A program made the translations under genes and the position numbers. Of a stretch of DNA of 64,000 nucleotides, positions 49,605-62,030 are shown piece after piece. The notes beneath the pieces are model-generated. The model saw only the letters and a list, made by a program, of their open reading frames with translations. It had not been told where the DNA came from and searched no databases. Position 1 is the stretch's first letter, and every line of letters begins with the position of its first letter. The DNA is from Patagioenas fasciata (lineage: Eukaryota > Chordata > Aves > Columbiformes > Columbidae), in contig NC_092522.1 in NCBI RefSeq assembly GCF_037038585.1, forward strand, positions 47,777,661-47,841,660. The letters are read 5' to 3'.

Positions 49605-52600
49605 GCAGCTTGGAACATTTAGGATGAATGTCCAGATTAGCCTTTACAAAAGTATCACCTGCTCCACATTAATTGCCAAGCAATGGATTACTTGTAATAT
49701 CCTTCCTCCTCTCCCCATGACAGATGAATCATTATCTCATTTAGAGGGAAAGATGTGACACCTTACAAAACCTAGTGCAGTACAACTCATTTTCTGAACA
49801 AGTATGTCCTGAGGTTTAAGTGGGTGAGGGAATTATACCTTTGTTCTTACTTAGACCTGGTCGCAAAGTGTCTGCTTCTAATTAGCTGTTCTGATTGATT
49901 GCTGGTGGGTTTTTCCATTTCAGATTTTAAATAGTTTTTCACTCCTTTTCACAGAGGCTGCTCTGCTCACAAATATTCATATATTTAAGCATTCTCATCT
50001 AAAGTCCTGGACCAGCCCCAGCATTAGCCAGCATGAGTTTTCTCCTCTTGGCTTTGTGCTTTCCAGGGGATGACAACACAGCAGGAATGACGGCTCTCAC
50101 TCTCCTGGGTGACTGAGTCACTGGTTCAACTAAATGAAACACCATTAATTATGAAAGAGTTAGCAATAAATAAATAAATTCTCATCTGTGAAGATTTGCT
50201 TTATTCAGGTTTAAACTCTAATCAATTGCTTCTTCAATAACTGTTGAAAAAAAAATAAACCAAATTTTATGTTGCAACAACTATACTGGAATGCCTTTTT
50301 AAGAAACAGCTTTTTATTGCTGATTGCATTTTAGTGGGTGAATATAAAAATAAGAAGCCCACTATTTATCTAAAAGCTCCTCTTCCTTGCTCCCCAAATA
50401 CCATTACACTAGCTCAAAGTCTTCCCTTTTTTCCCAGTAAACAATATAACTCAGGATTTTAATGCACAACCCTGTTTTCCCACCCATCATGGGCACTATA
50501 ATGCAACAGAGGTGAATGTTCTGCCAAATAAAAAACCCCAAAACACCAACACCTGCATTTCTTTTCCATATTCACCCAGCTGGGAGCAATCAACTATTAG
50601 TCAGAAAGTCAGATTTGGAGTTTAACAGAATATGCTTCACTTTTCTGAGTAACTAGAACAGGAATTAAATGAGTGTAGGTGCAGCAAGTGGATCACAACA
50701 ACATATTGCTGCCAGTTGCCCCTGGAATAGTCACTTTTCTGAAGCGTATGGCACAGTCTCACTAAGATTGCTTGAAAAAAATACAGGCCCAAGTTGCTTT
50801 CTATAGGTTCTGTAGGTATGGATTGGTATGAAGTATTTAGTGAAGCAAGGGAAAGAAATGAAATGTAATGACTACAATACTGTGAAAGTTATGTATGAGT
50901 TCTCCCCTGCACTCTTAAGCCAATAGCCTTATGATGTAGGCATTTTCCTGTCGAAGAAAGCTTTCCAGCCATGGACAACCATGCAGCATCTGTCCTGCTT
51001 TGCTACATGTCTAAAGCTGAGCTTGACAAAGCACCATCCTTGACCACTAGTTTTCTGTGTCATATTCCACAATTTTTAGTTCTAAGGGCTGATTAATCAT
51101 AGAGAACCACATCTCCTGCTGCTAAATGACAATTAAAAAAACCACATTAAATATCTCAAAGTACGATTATCCTTACTGTCCTCAATATACATACCAACAG
51201 ATCCAAATATTTCTAATTTTTTGTTTGGAATTTCAGTTATGTAAGAAATACTTTAAAGCAGTCCATTTCCCATAGTATTGAAGTCCCAGGATGGAGAGAA
51301 TGAAGATAATCTTATACTGCTCAGTAGAAGATAGAGTTATTTCAAAAATACCTGTACCAGAGATGAATTTATCTCAACTTTTTTATTCATCTCCTTGTTG
51401 GGGCCTTCTATGCAATCACCAAATATTTTTAAAAATTTAAAACAAAAAATCTCCCAGATCTTTTTTTTTTGAGCTAATAAGAGTTCAGAAATATTTGTAC
51501 AATCATCCACCTTTCAGAGCAAAACTGAAGAATGGTGAAGCTGTCAACACTTAAAACCTATGTATCAGCTAGCCACATAACTTCCTTTTTGTCCTTGGTG
51601 GGCAGAGTCTGTCAAGAAGACATCGTTACTCAGAGCAGGGGGAAGGAAAGTGCTGAATGATGCTGCAGATAGCAGCACTTCACACTAGTCAAAACCCCAG
51701 TATCACATTCTTTTTTCTGGAAAAGCAGATGAAGAGTGCAGCCTTTTTGGGTACAGGAGGGATTGTTTACCTCGCCCATCTTGTACATTGTCCACCTGAC
51801 TGTCGGATCTGCATTTGCTGACTAGATAATGCTTGAACTCCAGGGAGGATGTTCTCAGGAATGGAGGGTGGTAGCTGGTACTTGTCATGGGAGGATATGC
51901 CTGGGCACAGATGTTAGTCCTGGAGTAGAGGACAGGGCTCAAGGTACACTCCCAAATTTGGTGGCAGCAGCCCATCACCAGCCCTGGCATGCACATGAGG
52001 ATGGAGTCCTGTTTTCAAGTTTGAACTGTAACAAGTCACATTTGTTATTAAAATGGTACTTCTCAGAGCTGTTAGGTACAGCTTTCTTACAGCAGGAACC
52101 TCAGAGGAGGTCATTTATTACTGGTCTATTTCTAATAGAGCAACTCTCTGAGGAAATCACTTATCATTGTGGTTAATGACCAGAATATCGTCAATATTAT
52201 ATAGTTTAATTAATAATTCTATCAGCACTAGCTAGCCATTCAAAAAGGAGAATTTCCCTAACCTTTAAGGGAATTCTAATCAATTTAGAAACTACCTTTG
52301 TTAGAAGCTGGACAGTGAAAAGCTAAGTTCCAGGGCTCAGAAAATTTTTGATGAGAACTCATTTGGATACAAAGTGAAAAATCATCACAAAACTGCTTTA
52401 TGTAATCAGTCATTATTTCTGCATGTAGCTGCAGTCAGTGTAACTGAAAGATCCCACCCCAACATACAATGAATACACATTTGCAAAGGGGGAGTATTAC
52501 CTCTATCACTTTTACTTGCAATATGTTCTGTTTCTGTTACCTGTCTTATTTTGAGCCTTTAAATAATCTGCTTGTGTATCCCCCTGAATAGACAAAGGAA

Positions 52601-55148
52601 TCAGTACATGTCACAATGATATTGAGTCAAGTGAGAGACCAAAACCAGGAGGAGGATGTCAATTGGAAGGAAAAAAAAAAAAAAAAGAAAGAAGACCCGT
52701 TGATCTCAATATAGAAGGACTTCAATTGAACAAACATGGCTCAAAGATGATCCTGCACATTTAGTGATTGGACAGTTAGCTGGTGGGAAGAGCTAGCTGG
52801 CTGATATTTTCTCTGAGCGTAACAGCGACGATCTGGAGAACATAAAATGAAAACCTTTCAAATAACATTTAGAAAAACAAGGCAACCAATCGAGAACAAT
52901 GAGGCAGAGCAGAAGAAACTGGAGATGCAATCTCTGAGGAATACAGAAGTTTAAATCTCGGCAACACAACGATAGACTAGAGAAAAATGGAAATGTCACT
53001 TCATACAAGCAGCAGAATTACTGTAAATCTGAGATAATTGCAGGTACATTAACTAATCAAGAGGGAACAAACAAATACCACCTCACACAGACTCCTTACA
53101 ACGGTAACCATTTCTGCACATGGGACAACGTAAGTACACAATGGATTTGTTTATAAGAGTTGATTCTGAATTATAATGGTTCTTATGTAGCCCTGATTTA
53201 TCACCCGTCATACTTTCCCAACTACATTTTTCCTGTACTAGCATGGTACCTTGAAATCCAGCAGCATATCTTAGAGCTGTCTGGAAAGACTCCAGCAGGA
53301 GAGACCAGGAGGATCTGTCTGGGGACCCAACATGATGTCCATACTGCCGCTATTGCAGCTGTGCCCATGGGCAGGCAGCATCTCTGCTCTGTTAAGTCAA
53401 GCAACACACATTTCATGAAGTACTCTTGTCAGGTACTTAAAAGTAAAAAAATAAGAAATCATGTTGTGCAGAGCCTGGCAGTGGATGTTGCCAGCTATAA
53501 GAATGACCTTTATATCTGAGGTTGACTGAGCCTCCTTATTTCTTTTCCCTGTGAGTCAACATTTATCCAGCTGCTCCCACCACCAGAAGCAAAACCATGC
53601 ATTGATCCTGCAGAAAAAAGACCCAGAGCCAGGATAAGGCCAGAAAATAATCCCAGGAAAAACAATTACTGGCTCCTGCTATTTCTGGCACCATGACAAC
53701 TGTCCCTTACAGCCCCTGTGGAGCCACCAGACCATGCACATCTGCCCTGGCAGAAGCCTGCAGAGTTTGGAACAGCTCTTTGGCATCTCTCCCCTCAGGC
53801 TCCAAGATGCAGGCTGACATCCCTTGCAGGCGGTCCCCCAAAGCAGCTGCCTAGGCAAAGAGCCAGCTTTCCTATAAAGTTAATTTTAAGAGCACTTGAT
53901 TTTAGGTTCCTTTCACCTCATCGCATTTCAAACACTTAAAAGCAACACAAAAAGAAATGGTGACAACATGCATGTCCTGGGAGAAACTTCTGCTTTCCCA
54001 AAACTTTTCACTGTCCTGCTCCCCCACCCCAAAATGGTTCGTTCAGTTGTACAGATAAAGGCCAGAGGCAGTGCTCCTGCCTCTTCCTGTGATCATAATT
54101 CCCATAATGTCCAGCAGGGAGAGGGAAAAGAAGACATATTCCATAGTGGATCAGTATGAGAAATGTTAAAGAAACTATTACAGTCTGTGGATAAAATAGC
54201 AAATCACAAGTAGAAAAGTAATCAAACTAAAGGCTCCTCCAAAACCAGCCTCCTCCTTCAGTACGGAAAATCTGGCCAAGGAAAGCCTTTTACTTGTGTA
54301 AGTGCATTATGAAAAGAGAAAGATAAAAAGGAATTGAGTAAGACACCTTCCCTGACAGGTCTTGCCATTGAATCATGCATTTGAAGTGTATCTTCTGCTA
54401 CCCTACTGCTCACAGTTTTTTAGACACGAAATCTCCCTTTGTTTTTCACCAGTCACCCTGCAGGAATGTCAGTCAGCGCTCTCTTCTGCTTTGTCTGATC
54501 CTTAATTGGGCTCCCAATCTGCAATATCATACCTGTCCTTGTGGCTTAGTTTCTTTAAGTACAAAGCAAAATGTGAAGGGCTCTTCTGTGGTGAGCTTAA
54601 CTCCCTCACAGGAGCAGGATTCTGATCTCTTTTCCTATCCACCCTTCAGAGACTTGCATCAAGGTGGTACTTCTGCTGCCCACAGCTGCAGTGCAGCATG
54701 GAGACATCGCAACCACTGTTCTGTCTCATAATATGACCTCTGTGCTCGGGAGGAGCGAGGAGTTGTGCAGAGAGGACCCAAAACAGAAAGCCCTGGGGAA
54801 GCATTTGCAAGATGACTCCGGCTCTGACAACCCAAGGATGTTCTGCCTGAAGCAGATGGTGTTGTGTTTGCCTTCAGTGTGTTTTAGCCAATCCTCAGAG
54901 GGCAGTCACCCTTTAAAAATGATTTGCACATTATGGTCTGGACAGATACTTTCTCGCATTTTCCAGTCAAGAGGCCCTGAGAGGCCAATGAAGAAGGGAA
55001 ACTAACTTCTTATAAGCTTTTTTTAATCACATACTTATGGCAAGATGAGCCAGGCCTGAGAAGAAGAGGAATCTAAATGAGCCCAACAGTGACATCCAGA
55101 GGGCAGAGACCAGCAAGCAGGACTTTTGTCAAATAGCGATCAGAAATT
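49605..55148. other. Intergenic DNA; no gene recognised
   Basis: AT-rich, with an A16 tract at 52671-52686. Frames up to 119 codons (53160-53519) are unrecognised. Confidence 0.6.
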
Positions 55149-55258
55149 GAAACAACAACAACAAAAACAAAAAACACACCACACACACACACAAAAAACC
55201 AACACCAAAACCAAACAAACAAAAACCCAAACAAACAAACAAACAAACCCCAACACAC
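55149..55258 (+). repeat. 110-bp A/C-only simple repeat
   Basis: AAC, (CA)n, CCAAA and CAAA units run for about 110 bp with essentially no G or T on the plus strand. It is the largest low-complexity tract in the window. The minus-strand Val/Phe/Trp/Cys-rich frame across it is an artefact. Confidence 0.9.
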
Positions 55259-55399
55259 TGGAGATGAGTTTCAAGCCTACTTGATGGTAGGCTTCTCAAC
55301 CCCCACAAGTGCTGCTTTATCTACATATCTGACTCCCTCAGGAAAGCAAGGCATAGGGAACACTTCTTGGATGTAAAGGACTCATCTAGGTGTTTCTAC

Positions 55400-55464
55400 T
55401 CTGGCAGGGGGATTGGACTAGATGGTTTTTCAAGGTCCCTTCCAATTCCTGACATTCTGTGACT
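55400..55464 (+). mobile_element. CR1 LINE 3'-end fragment, sense
   Basis: 'CAGGGGGATTGGACTAGATGG', 'CAAGGTCCCTTCCAATTCC' and 'GACATTCTGTGACT' are the characteristic last 65 bp of a CR1 element in the plus orientation. Confidence 0.85.
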
Positions 55465-58400
55465 AACACAGCACTCCTTTTTCAGGGAACTGGAGATACA
55501 TCTTCCTACAACACAGCAGGAGTGCACCTGAGACACAGCACTACACAAATCGAGTTGTTTCTGGAGAAGTCTCAGCCTTGTGAAGCAACTCGAGAGAGCT
55601 GGAGCAGCACTATCAGTCCATGCAGACTTGCCATCTCTGCTCTAGATGAACAAACCTCTGCTATCTGTCTGCACATTGTGAGCTTTTCCTGCAGCTTTGG
55701 TTGCCTGGAATGGTTTTTTGGTTTCTTCCCATTGCGTGAGTGCCATCTCTTAAGTTATTCCCCTGTCTCACCAACTCCTCTCTCTCCCTTCCTGTTGATT
55801 CTGTGGCTCTACATGCTTTAAAAAAAAAATACAACTCAAAGCTGTACAGTGGCAGGTTTTCTACAGATTTCACCAGGGGTAACTAAACTTGTTTGTGCTA
55901 AGAGTACCTCAAGATCATGGGATCGCTACCATCATGCATGTAACGTGTTTTTCCTGTTACAACAGAAGCAGGGATTTCAGACTCCTACATAGGAGACAAA
56001 GAACACTGTATGTGGGGTAGATGTGCAGTATATGTTTTGCTCATCCAGATCAAAATGGGATAGTGATAGATCAGGTTAGATTTACTGTACACGGCAGCAG
56101 CTAAAAAGTTTTGGGTTCAGCCCTCCTGCGGTGCAGGTTCCAGCAGGCTGGGTTTCACTTGTCTGCAGGCTTAGCAAGGCTTCTATCTACTCAAGCAGGA
56201 ACAGAAATCCCAGAGAGGGACACCATTATCCTATCTACTGAGTCACGATGATTCACTTAGCATTCAGCTTCCATCAGGTACAGCAACTCCTGGAGTTTAA
56301 ACTGCATCAGTTTCCATCCTGCTGTGATTTCAGTTTCTCATTGGTTTATCCAGCTCCCCAGAAACTTGCACTTCCTGAGGCAAGAAAGCAAGTCTGGATG
56401 CTTATTTATTGTAGATTCATTTGGAGAAAGCTACAGTTACATTTGGAGAAGCTAGTTTTAAGCGTAAAGTACAAGGAAACGGGGGGCAGGTGGGCAGGGG
56501 GTAGGAAAAGCACACTGTAGGGTTAAAATCTGTAAGAACTACTGGCCTTGTTTAGAAAAGACCTCTTACAGCATTAAAGGAAACACTCTAAACTACCACA
56601 AAAACAATTTCAATGAAAGCTATCTTGAAAATGCCCCTTTTAAAAATTTAGCTAACTTGTGGCTGGCAATAAGTTACAGAGAGTCTTTCTGACAAAGGGA
56701 CCAAGCAGACAGCTGTAACCTGGTTAGTAAAGGGCAATGGTACAGCTACATCGCAGGTGCCAGAGGTAGCAGAGACGCACAACAGTTGCAACCCTGACCA
56801 ACTCTGTGGCAGTAACCAAGAAGCTGTAAGAGAGCCGAATCTCCCTTAGACTGACCTGGATCAAGAAATCATGCCAAGGAGAGGTTCCTTCTCTCCCCAT
56901 ATCCCAGTGTTACAAAAAAAGTGCACTGTGCCCAGGATCAGAAGGAGCCTGCAGCAGAACTGTGGCTCTTTCTCTTCCCCCTGTAGTTGCCTTGTACTCT
57001 AGTAATTCTCAGTGGGCATGTAACTACTGCTGTGCATCTCAGGTGGACACAAGCATAGCCAGAGTATACTAGCAAAGGTTCAGGAGTGCACCTGCTTTTC
57101 AGTGGCATATCAAACCCTGCCCCTTTTGAAGTCAATGAAAATTCCCACAGATTTCAATGAGATTTTGATTTCAATCCCTAAATCCATCTCTCACCCATTC
57201 AACTCAGAAATCATAGTTGGAGCTTGAAGGCACATGATGAATCATGATTTCTACTGAGCAAGCAAGCCATAGCAGTTTAAAAGGATCAAAATGCTCTATG
57301 TCTGAGCTGTGTTCCAGCCACATTCCTTGAAATACATGCTACTGTCCCACTTTGATATATTCTTTCAGGTTCTCCTTGCTGTCTCTAAGGAAAGAGATTT
57401 CCCAGGAGCCCTTAAACATCGCAAGCCACAAGAACATGTTTTTTGAAAATACTTCACAGTGAGTAGAAGAATTAATTCCAGGAGGAGGCAGGTTAGCACT
57501 GATAACATGTTTCCAAAATACATTTTGACAGCTCAAGTGGCTTGATCTGTTTTTCATGGCAAAGCAGCATCTTTATAAAGTGACTTTGACCTCTGCTTGT
57601 ACAGTTGGTGCTACAAAGCTCCTCAGAGGCTATGAATCCTGCAGACTCCTGTGCTTCAGAGTTGGGACAGACTCACCAGCAGTGATTTAAGGTGTCTGGG
57701 TCCTGGCACGTGAACATCGGATTTGTTAAAGAATCATGTGGAAAAACACAATGCCAAAGCTCCCAGGCTTCTTAAGGCAGAGGTGGGACCAGGAAAGTCA
57801 CAAGATCAGCAACAGGTTCAGTGCTTAGCTCTGCTACAGCGCCTCAGGCACTGTGTCCTGCTCCAGTCTGGTAAAGCACAGAAGATCTGAATTCTTCTGA
57901 AGGCCTCCAAGCATCCCTGTGTGATTGATGAGAGGAAGAAGACATACACCTCACTGCCCAATGAGCATGGCATTTTCTTGTGTTGCTTTATCTGCCCATT
58001 CCAAAGGGCAGTTATCTGCAGCTCTTCAAGGAAGAAGGACCTTGCATGAATTTGTCATATTTTTTTTTGCCTTGGAATGTATCAGAACACATTTTTTTCA
58101 GCCAGCTTTAGTCCCAAATATTCCTCCTACTTGTTTTCACCACTTTCTGTTTTGTTTATATTAATTCAGAGAAGAAAATTTAGTAAAAAGCAGTGATGGG
58201 ACACTCCCTAAAGTGGGAGAGATTTTGGCATCTCTTTCCTATGGCAAGGTTTTCTGTAAAGTGCTACTGCCATGGCTAGTGACTGGAAGAAGGAAGCAGA
58301 GATAAAATTGTTTGACAGTTTGCAGACTAACGAGCCCTTTCTAAAAATCAAAAGCTGTCTGCTGTGGGTATCAGCAATTTCCCTAAATAGCAACCATTCT

Positions 58401-58829
58401 GTATTTGACTGTGACTAATAGGAAAGATCTGTGGCAAACTGGATTGGAAAAGTCACTTAAGTGAAAGTGCCAAACCAGCAAATTTCACAGAAACCAAGGA
58501 GTGAGGTTGGTTGTTCTGGTCTTATTCATTGACCATCAGGAAAGCTGATACAACTTAATCAATAAGGAGCAAAGTATAACCACACACTCCATCTAGCTGC
58601 ATAAGGAACTCTTTAAATGAGATTCTAAATACTAAACAGAATTAAGCAGGATATATAAAATACAGGACATATTCATGACAGCTCTAAAATATTCACACAG
58701 GCACAGGTATGTGAGGACAAATCAATAAGAGTAAGTCACAATAGGAACCGACACTACTAGGGAATAAAAGAAAGCTGAAATAAAATTCAATAGTATTGTA
58801 AGTTGGAGAAAGAGGGGATTTATGTCCAG
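55465..58829. other. Intergenic DNA; no gene recognised
   Basis: Unique-looking sequence. Frames up to 120 codons (55459-55821) match nothing known. Confidence 0.6.
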
Positions 58830-59110
58830 AAGAGGCTGAATTTATAATGTCGTTTTTTCTTCAGTCTTTACAAGAAGCAGAACAGTAGCCAAATACCTAT
58901 GCATCTTTTTATTTCCATCTGCTTTCTCCATCTGGCCTGCGTTCTCTCCTCTAACTACCTGAGGTGCTGGATGGCATTCACCCAGGAGTTACCATGAAGA
59001 CAGCAAACACGCTCTGTGAACAGTCTTAAAGAACTCTGGAGAATGGGAAAGGTCCCACAGCAATGGTTACGATACTCGTTCTTCCCATCAAGTTTTAGTA
59101 AATAAATGTA
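58830..59110 (+). mobile_element. Ancient CR1/L3 ORF2 (reverse transcriptase region) remnant, sense
   Basis: In shifting frames the translation shows segments typical of the N-terminal RT region of CR1/L3 ORF2: FFFSVFTRS (near 58855), LDGIHPGV (near 58966-58990) and LWRMGKVPQQW (near 59034-59067), in the expected order and spacing. Two or more frameshifts and stops have killed it. With the piece at 59690-59880 it probably forms one old, internally deleted or decayed insertion. Confidence 0.7.
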
Positions 59111-59689
59111 AAATGAGAAGGTTCTGTAAAATTATGCATTAGTCACCTTAATTATGACAGGAGAAATGCCAAGTACAGATCTATTAAAACTACTACATGC
59201 TACTGATTGGAGTGATGGACCAGCAAACAAGCTTCTAAAGAGTGCAGACCAGAGCTTAATCCTCCTTAAAGGCAGGATTAAAATTTGGAGTGCTCCTCCA
59301 ATTTATCGGGCTCAATCTCAAGTCGACAAACTGCAAACGATTTTTGAGGAGTGCAGAGTACCACAAATGGAAGGAAAGGGGATAAACTGTGCTCAAGGGG
59401 AAGGAGAGGGCTCCTCTGGGCTGCAGTGTTACAGTGCATAGATACAGGAGCTATATCAGACCAAACTGAAAAGATGGGAACAAAAGTGATATTGTTGGAA
59501 GAAAAGGGAGGAAAAAAACACCAACAACAAGAAATTAAGAACAAACAAACCAAGAAAAGCCCACCACATTTAAAAGATAAGGTAAGTGATTATTCCTCTA
59601 CTCAGAACTGGATGGGCAGAGACAATAACGTGTCAAGTCCTGAGAAAAGAGCACTTAAAATGGGGGAAGAAACAGAAGAGTCTAGAGTG
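59111..59689. other. Sequence between two CR1/L3 blocks; unassigned
   Basis: This could be decayed central ORF2, but the RT catalytic motifs are not recognisable. It includes an A/C- and purine-rich low-complexity run near 59506-59560. Confidence 0.4.
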
Positions 59690-59880
59690 GAGCAATAGAA
59701 ATGACCAAAGGTTCAGAAAGATTATTTGTGAGGAAAGGATGAAAGAGCTACATTTGTTTAATGTCCAGAAGAAAAGCAAGAGGGAAACAGAACAGTGTCT
59801 AAACATTGAAAGGGATTTTACCAAGAGAGACAGCAGTCAATAAATTATACTCCATGTCCACCTGGGAAAGGAAAACATTT
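59690..59880 (+). mobile_element. Ancient CR1/L3 LINE ORF2 C-terminal end, sense
   Basis: 'AAATGACCAAAGGTTCAG', 'GAGGAAAGGATGAAAGAGCTA' and 'TTTGTTTAATGTCCAGAAG' match the end of ORF2 (the YEERLKEL-xLF-LE-KR coding motif) of L3/CR1, in the same orientation as the RT remnant upstream. Confidence 0.7.
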
Positions 59881-61753
59881 AGTTGAATTTGTTCTTAAAA
59901 ATCATTACTTTAGCTGTAAAAATGAGGAACATCTGTCAGGAATGATACAAACAATGTTAATAGCATCTCAAAGCAGGGCAGAAGGTCTTTTGACATCTCT
60001 TTTGAAGATTGATTTCTGTAATTTTGATTACATCATTTTCTCTGTCCTCAAAATGTTGTTTCTCCTAAGTGCCTGCACTACAACTGCTAATAACAAAGGC
60101 AAAGCTCCTTTCTCTTTGAAACAGCTTTTCTCCACTATATTACTGTGCATAATGACCGCATCATTAAGTGTCAGCAGGACTAAAGGTTTTCTGTATTTTA
60201 GTTTACAAGCACTGAAGCAACAGACTTCAGTTGATAAATGTAGCACAGTTGTTGCTTCTGCTAATGAGAAGGAAGAAAAAGGTCAACATCAATAGAGAGG
60301 GAAAATGTTCCATATGAAGTGCAAGGATAAAAGTAAATGTTAAAGGCAGAAATGTAGATAACCAAAGTTCCTTAGCAACCCAGAGTGACAACCACTGCAG
60401 TGACATACAGTAGCTCACCAGGAAAGATGTTTCTTTCTCACTGAAAGTCATGACACTGTCTATCCAGGCTTAATAGTAAGTTATGTTAGCTTCTTCACAT
60501 TAAATACACACATTTTCTTTTGATTCCTCTATTTATGGAGGTATTTATGGAGCCATGTTAAAATATTTAAAACTGATGGAGTTACGGTAAATATAACAAA
60601 GAAGAGTCCATCATCACTCTCCACAGCACAGAGAATCTTGTACAATTTTTGCAGTCCTGCTCATCAAACTTGTCTTCACTTCCTCCACCCTCTCTTGGTA
60701 AGTGAATACCCTCTAAACATGACATCTCTCCCTCCTCTCTGAAAATTTGTGAGTTCACTCAATTGAAAAGAAGAAAACCTGATTTTAAGATTGATATCAG
60801 GGCTGGTATTTTGCAATGATTTATCCACTCAGACATGTGCCAGGAGCCTTAGCTGGATGTGAGGTATTCAGCTATGGAGGACTGAACAGTTTCTCTCCTC
60901 AAAACATGACCACTGCACCAAAACAAGTACAGACCCATCTTTCCCCTCACCAGTTGGCAGACACCAAGGAGTTGGTTAAGATGTGAGAAGAAAAGGTTTA
61001 TCTGCCCTGGGAGAAGTGGGATGCTCTGCTCCAACCAGACACTGCTGAGAACAAAAGGTTGCAAATCAACCCATCAAAGCATCCAGTTCTGCTGCTTCAG
61101 CAGTGGAGCAAGCAAAAGGCAGATTTCCTTTTCCAGCCAAATTCACTCACATTCACCATTGGATTGTTAAGTCATAGCTATTTATTTAAGGGGAATACCC
61201 TCTATTTCTGAGACCTGAGAACAATATTGACTGGATTGGCTTCAATCCTATCCTTTCCTACAGCTCCTACATCCCTGTCCCCTAAGGCTATGCATGCCCC
61301 GCCCCCCACCTCAGCCTCTCTATCGCTTTTCAGCCTTTCACACTCAGTCTACCCCTTTCCTCAAAGGCCATCTGCCCTCATAATGCTTCTGAAAGGAAAG
61401 ACTGTTTTGTCTCAGTACTCAAAGAACAAGAGCACTAACTATATAGAGTTTGATCTGTATATAAAACAGGAGTGTTGAAATGGGAGCGAACAACTTCTAG
61501 AAGGATTCTAGACCCCACTGGTGATCCCAGTGTGCTTAAACCAATACTTATTAATTGATTGAAACAGTTTAGCTGAAGTCTTCCTTCGGCTGGAGCTGGT
61601 TTGGATTTTTGCGTAAAGCACAAGCCCCTTGATACTCAAGAACTTTGCGTGATCACAGGAGCTGATTTTCTGTACTTTAGTTTGCAGTACATGTCATCTG
61701 CCACAGCAACACTGTAGTGATAAATCATCTTCTGTATGAGGAAAGACAGGCAG
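59881..61753. other. Intergenic DNA; no gene recognised
   Basis: Short unrecognised frames only (up to 117 codons at 59942-60295). Confidence 0.6.
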
Positions 61754-62030
61754 AGAATCACAGAATGTTGGGGATTGGAAGGACCCTCGAAAGATCATCT
61801 AGTCCAATCCCCCTGCCGGAGCAGGAACACTTAGATGACATTACCCAGGCATGTGCCCAGGTGGGTTTTGAATGTCTCCAGAGAAGGAGACTCCACAGCC
61901 TCCCTGGGCAGCCTGTTCCAGTGTTCTGATACCCTCACTGAGAAGAAATTTCTTCTTAAATTTAAGTGAAACCTCTTGTGTTCTAGTTTGAACCCATTAT
62001 CCCTTGTCCTACTGTTGGTTGTCAGAAGAA
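61754..62030 (-). mobile_element. CR1 LINE 3' fragment, antisense, relatively young
   Basis: Read from the plus strand: 'GAATCACAGAATGTTGGGG', 'GGAAGGACCCTCGAAAGATCA', 'CATCTAGTCCAATCCCCCTG', 'CCTCCCTGGGCAGCCTGTTCC' and 'TTATCCCTTGTCCTACTG'. This is the reversed 3' UTR and ORF2 end of CR1, about 275 bp and 5'-truncated, and the least diverged CR1 here together with the one at 12.7 kb. The 70-codon frame at 61717-61929 is an antisense CR1 artefact. Confidence 0.93.

Noticed and set aside
61717..61929. 70-codon plus-strand frame
   Set aside because: It lies mostly within the antisense CR1 3' region and is an artefact of it.
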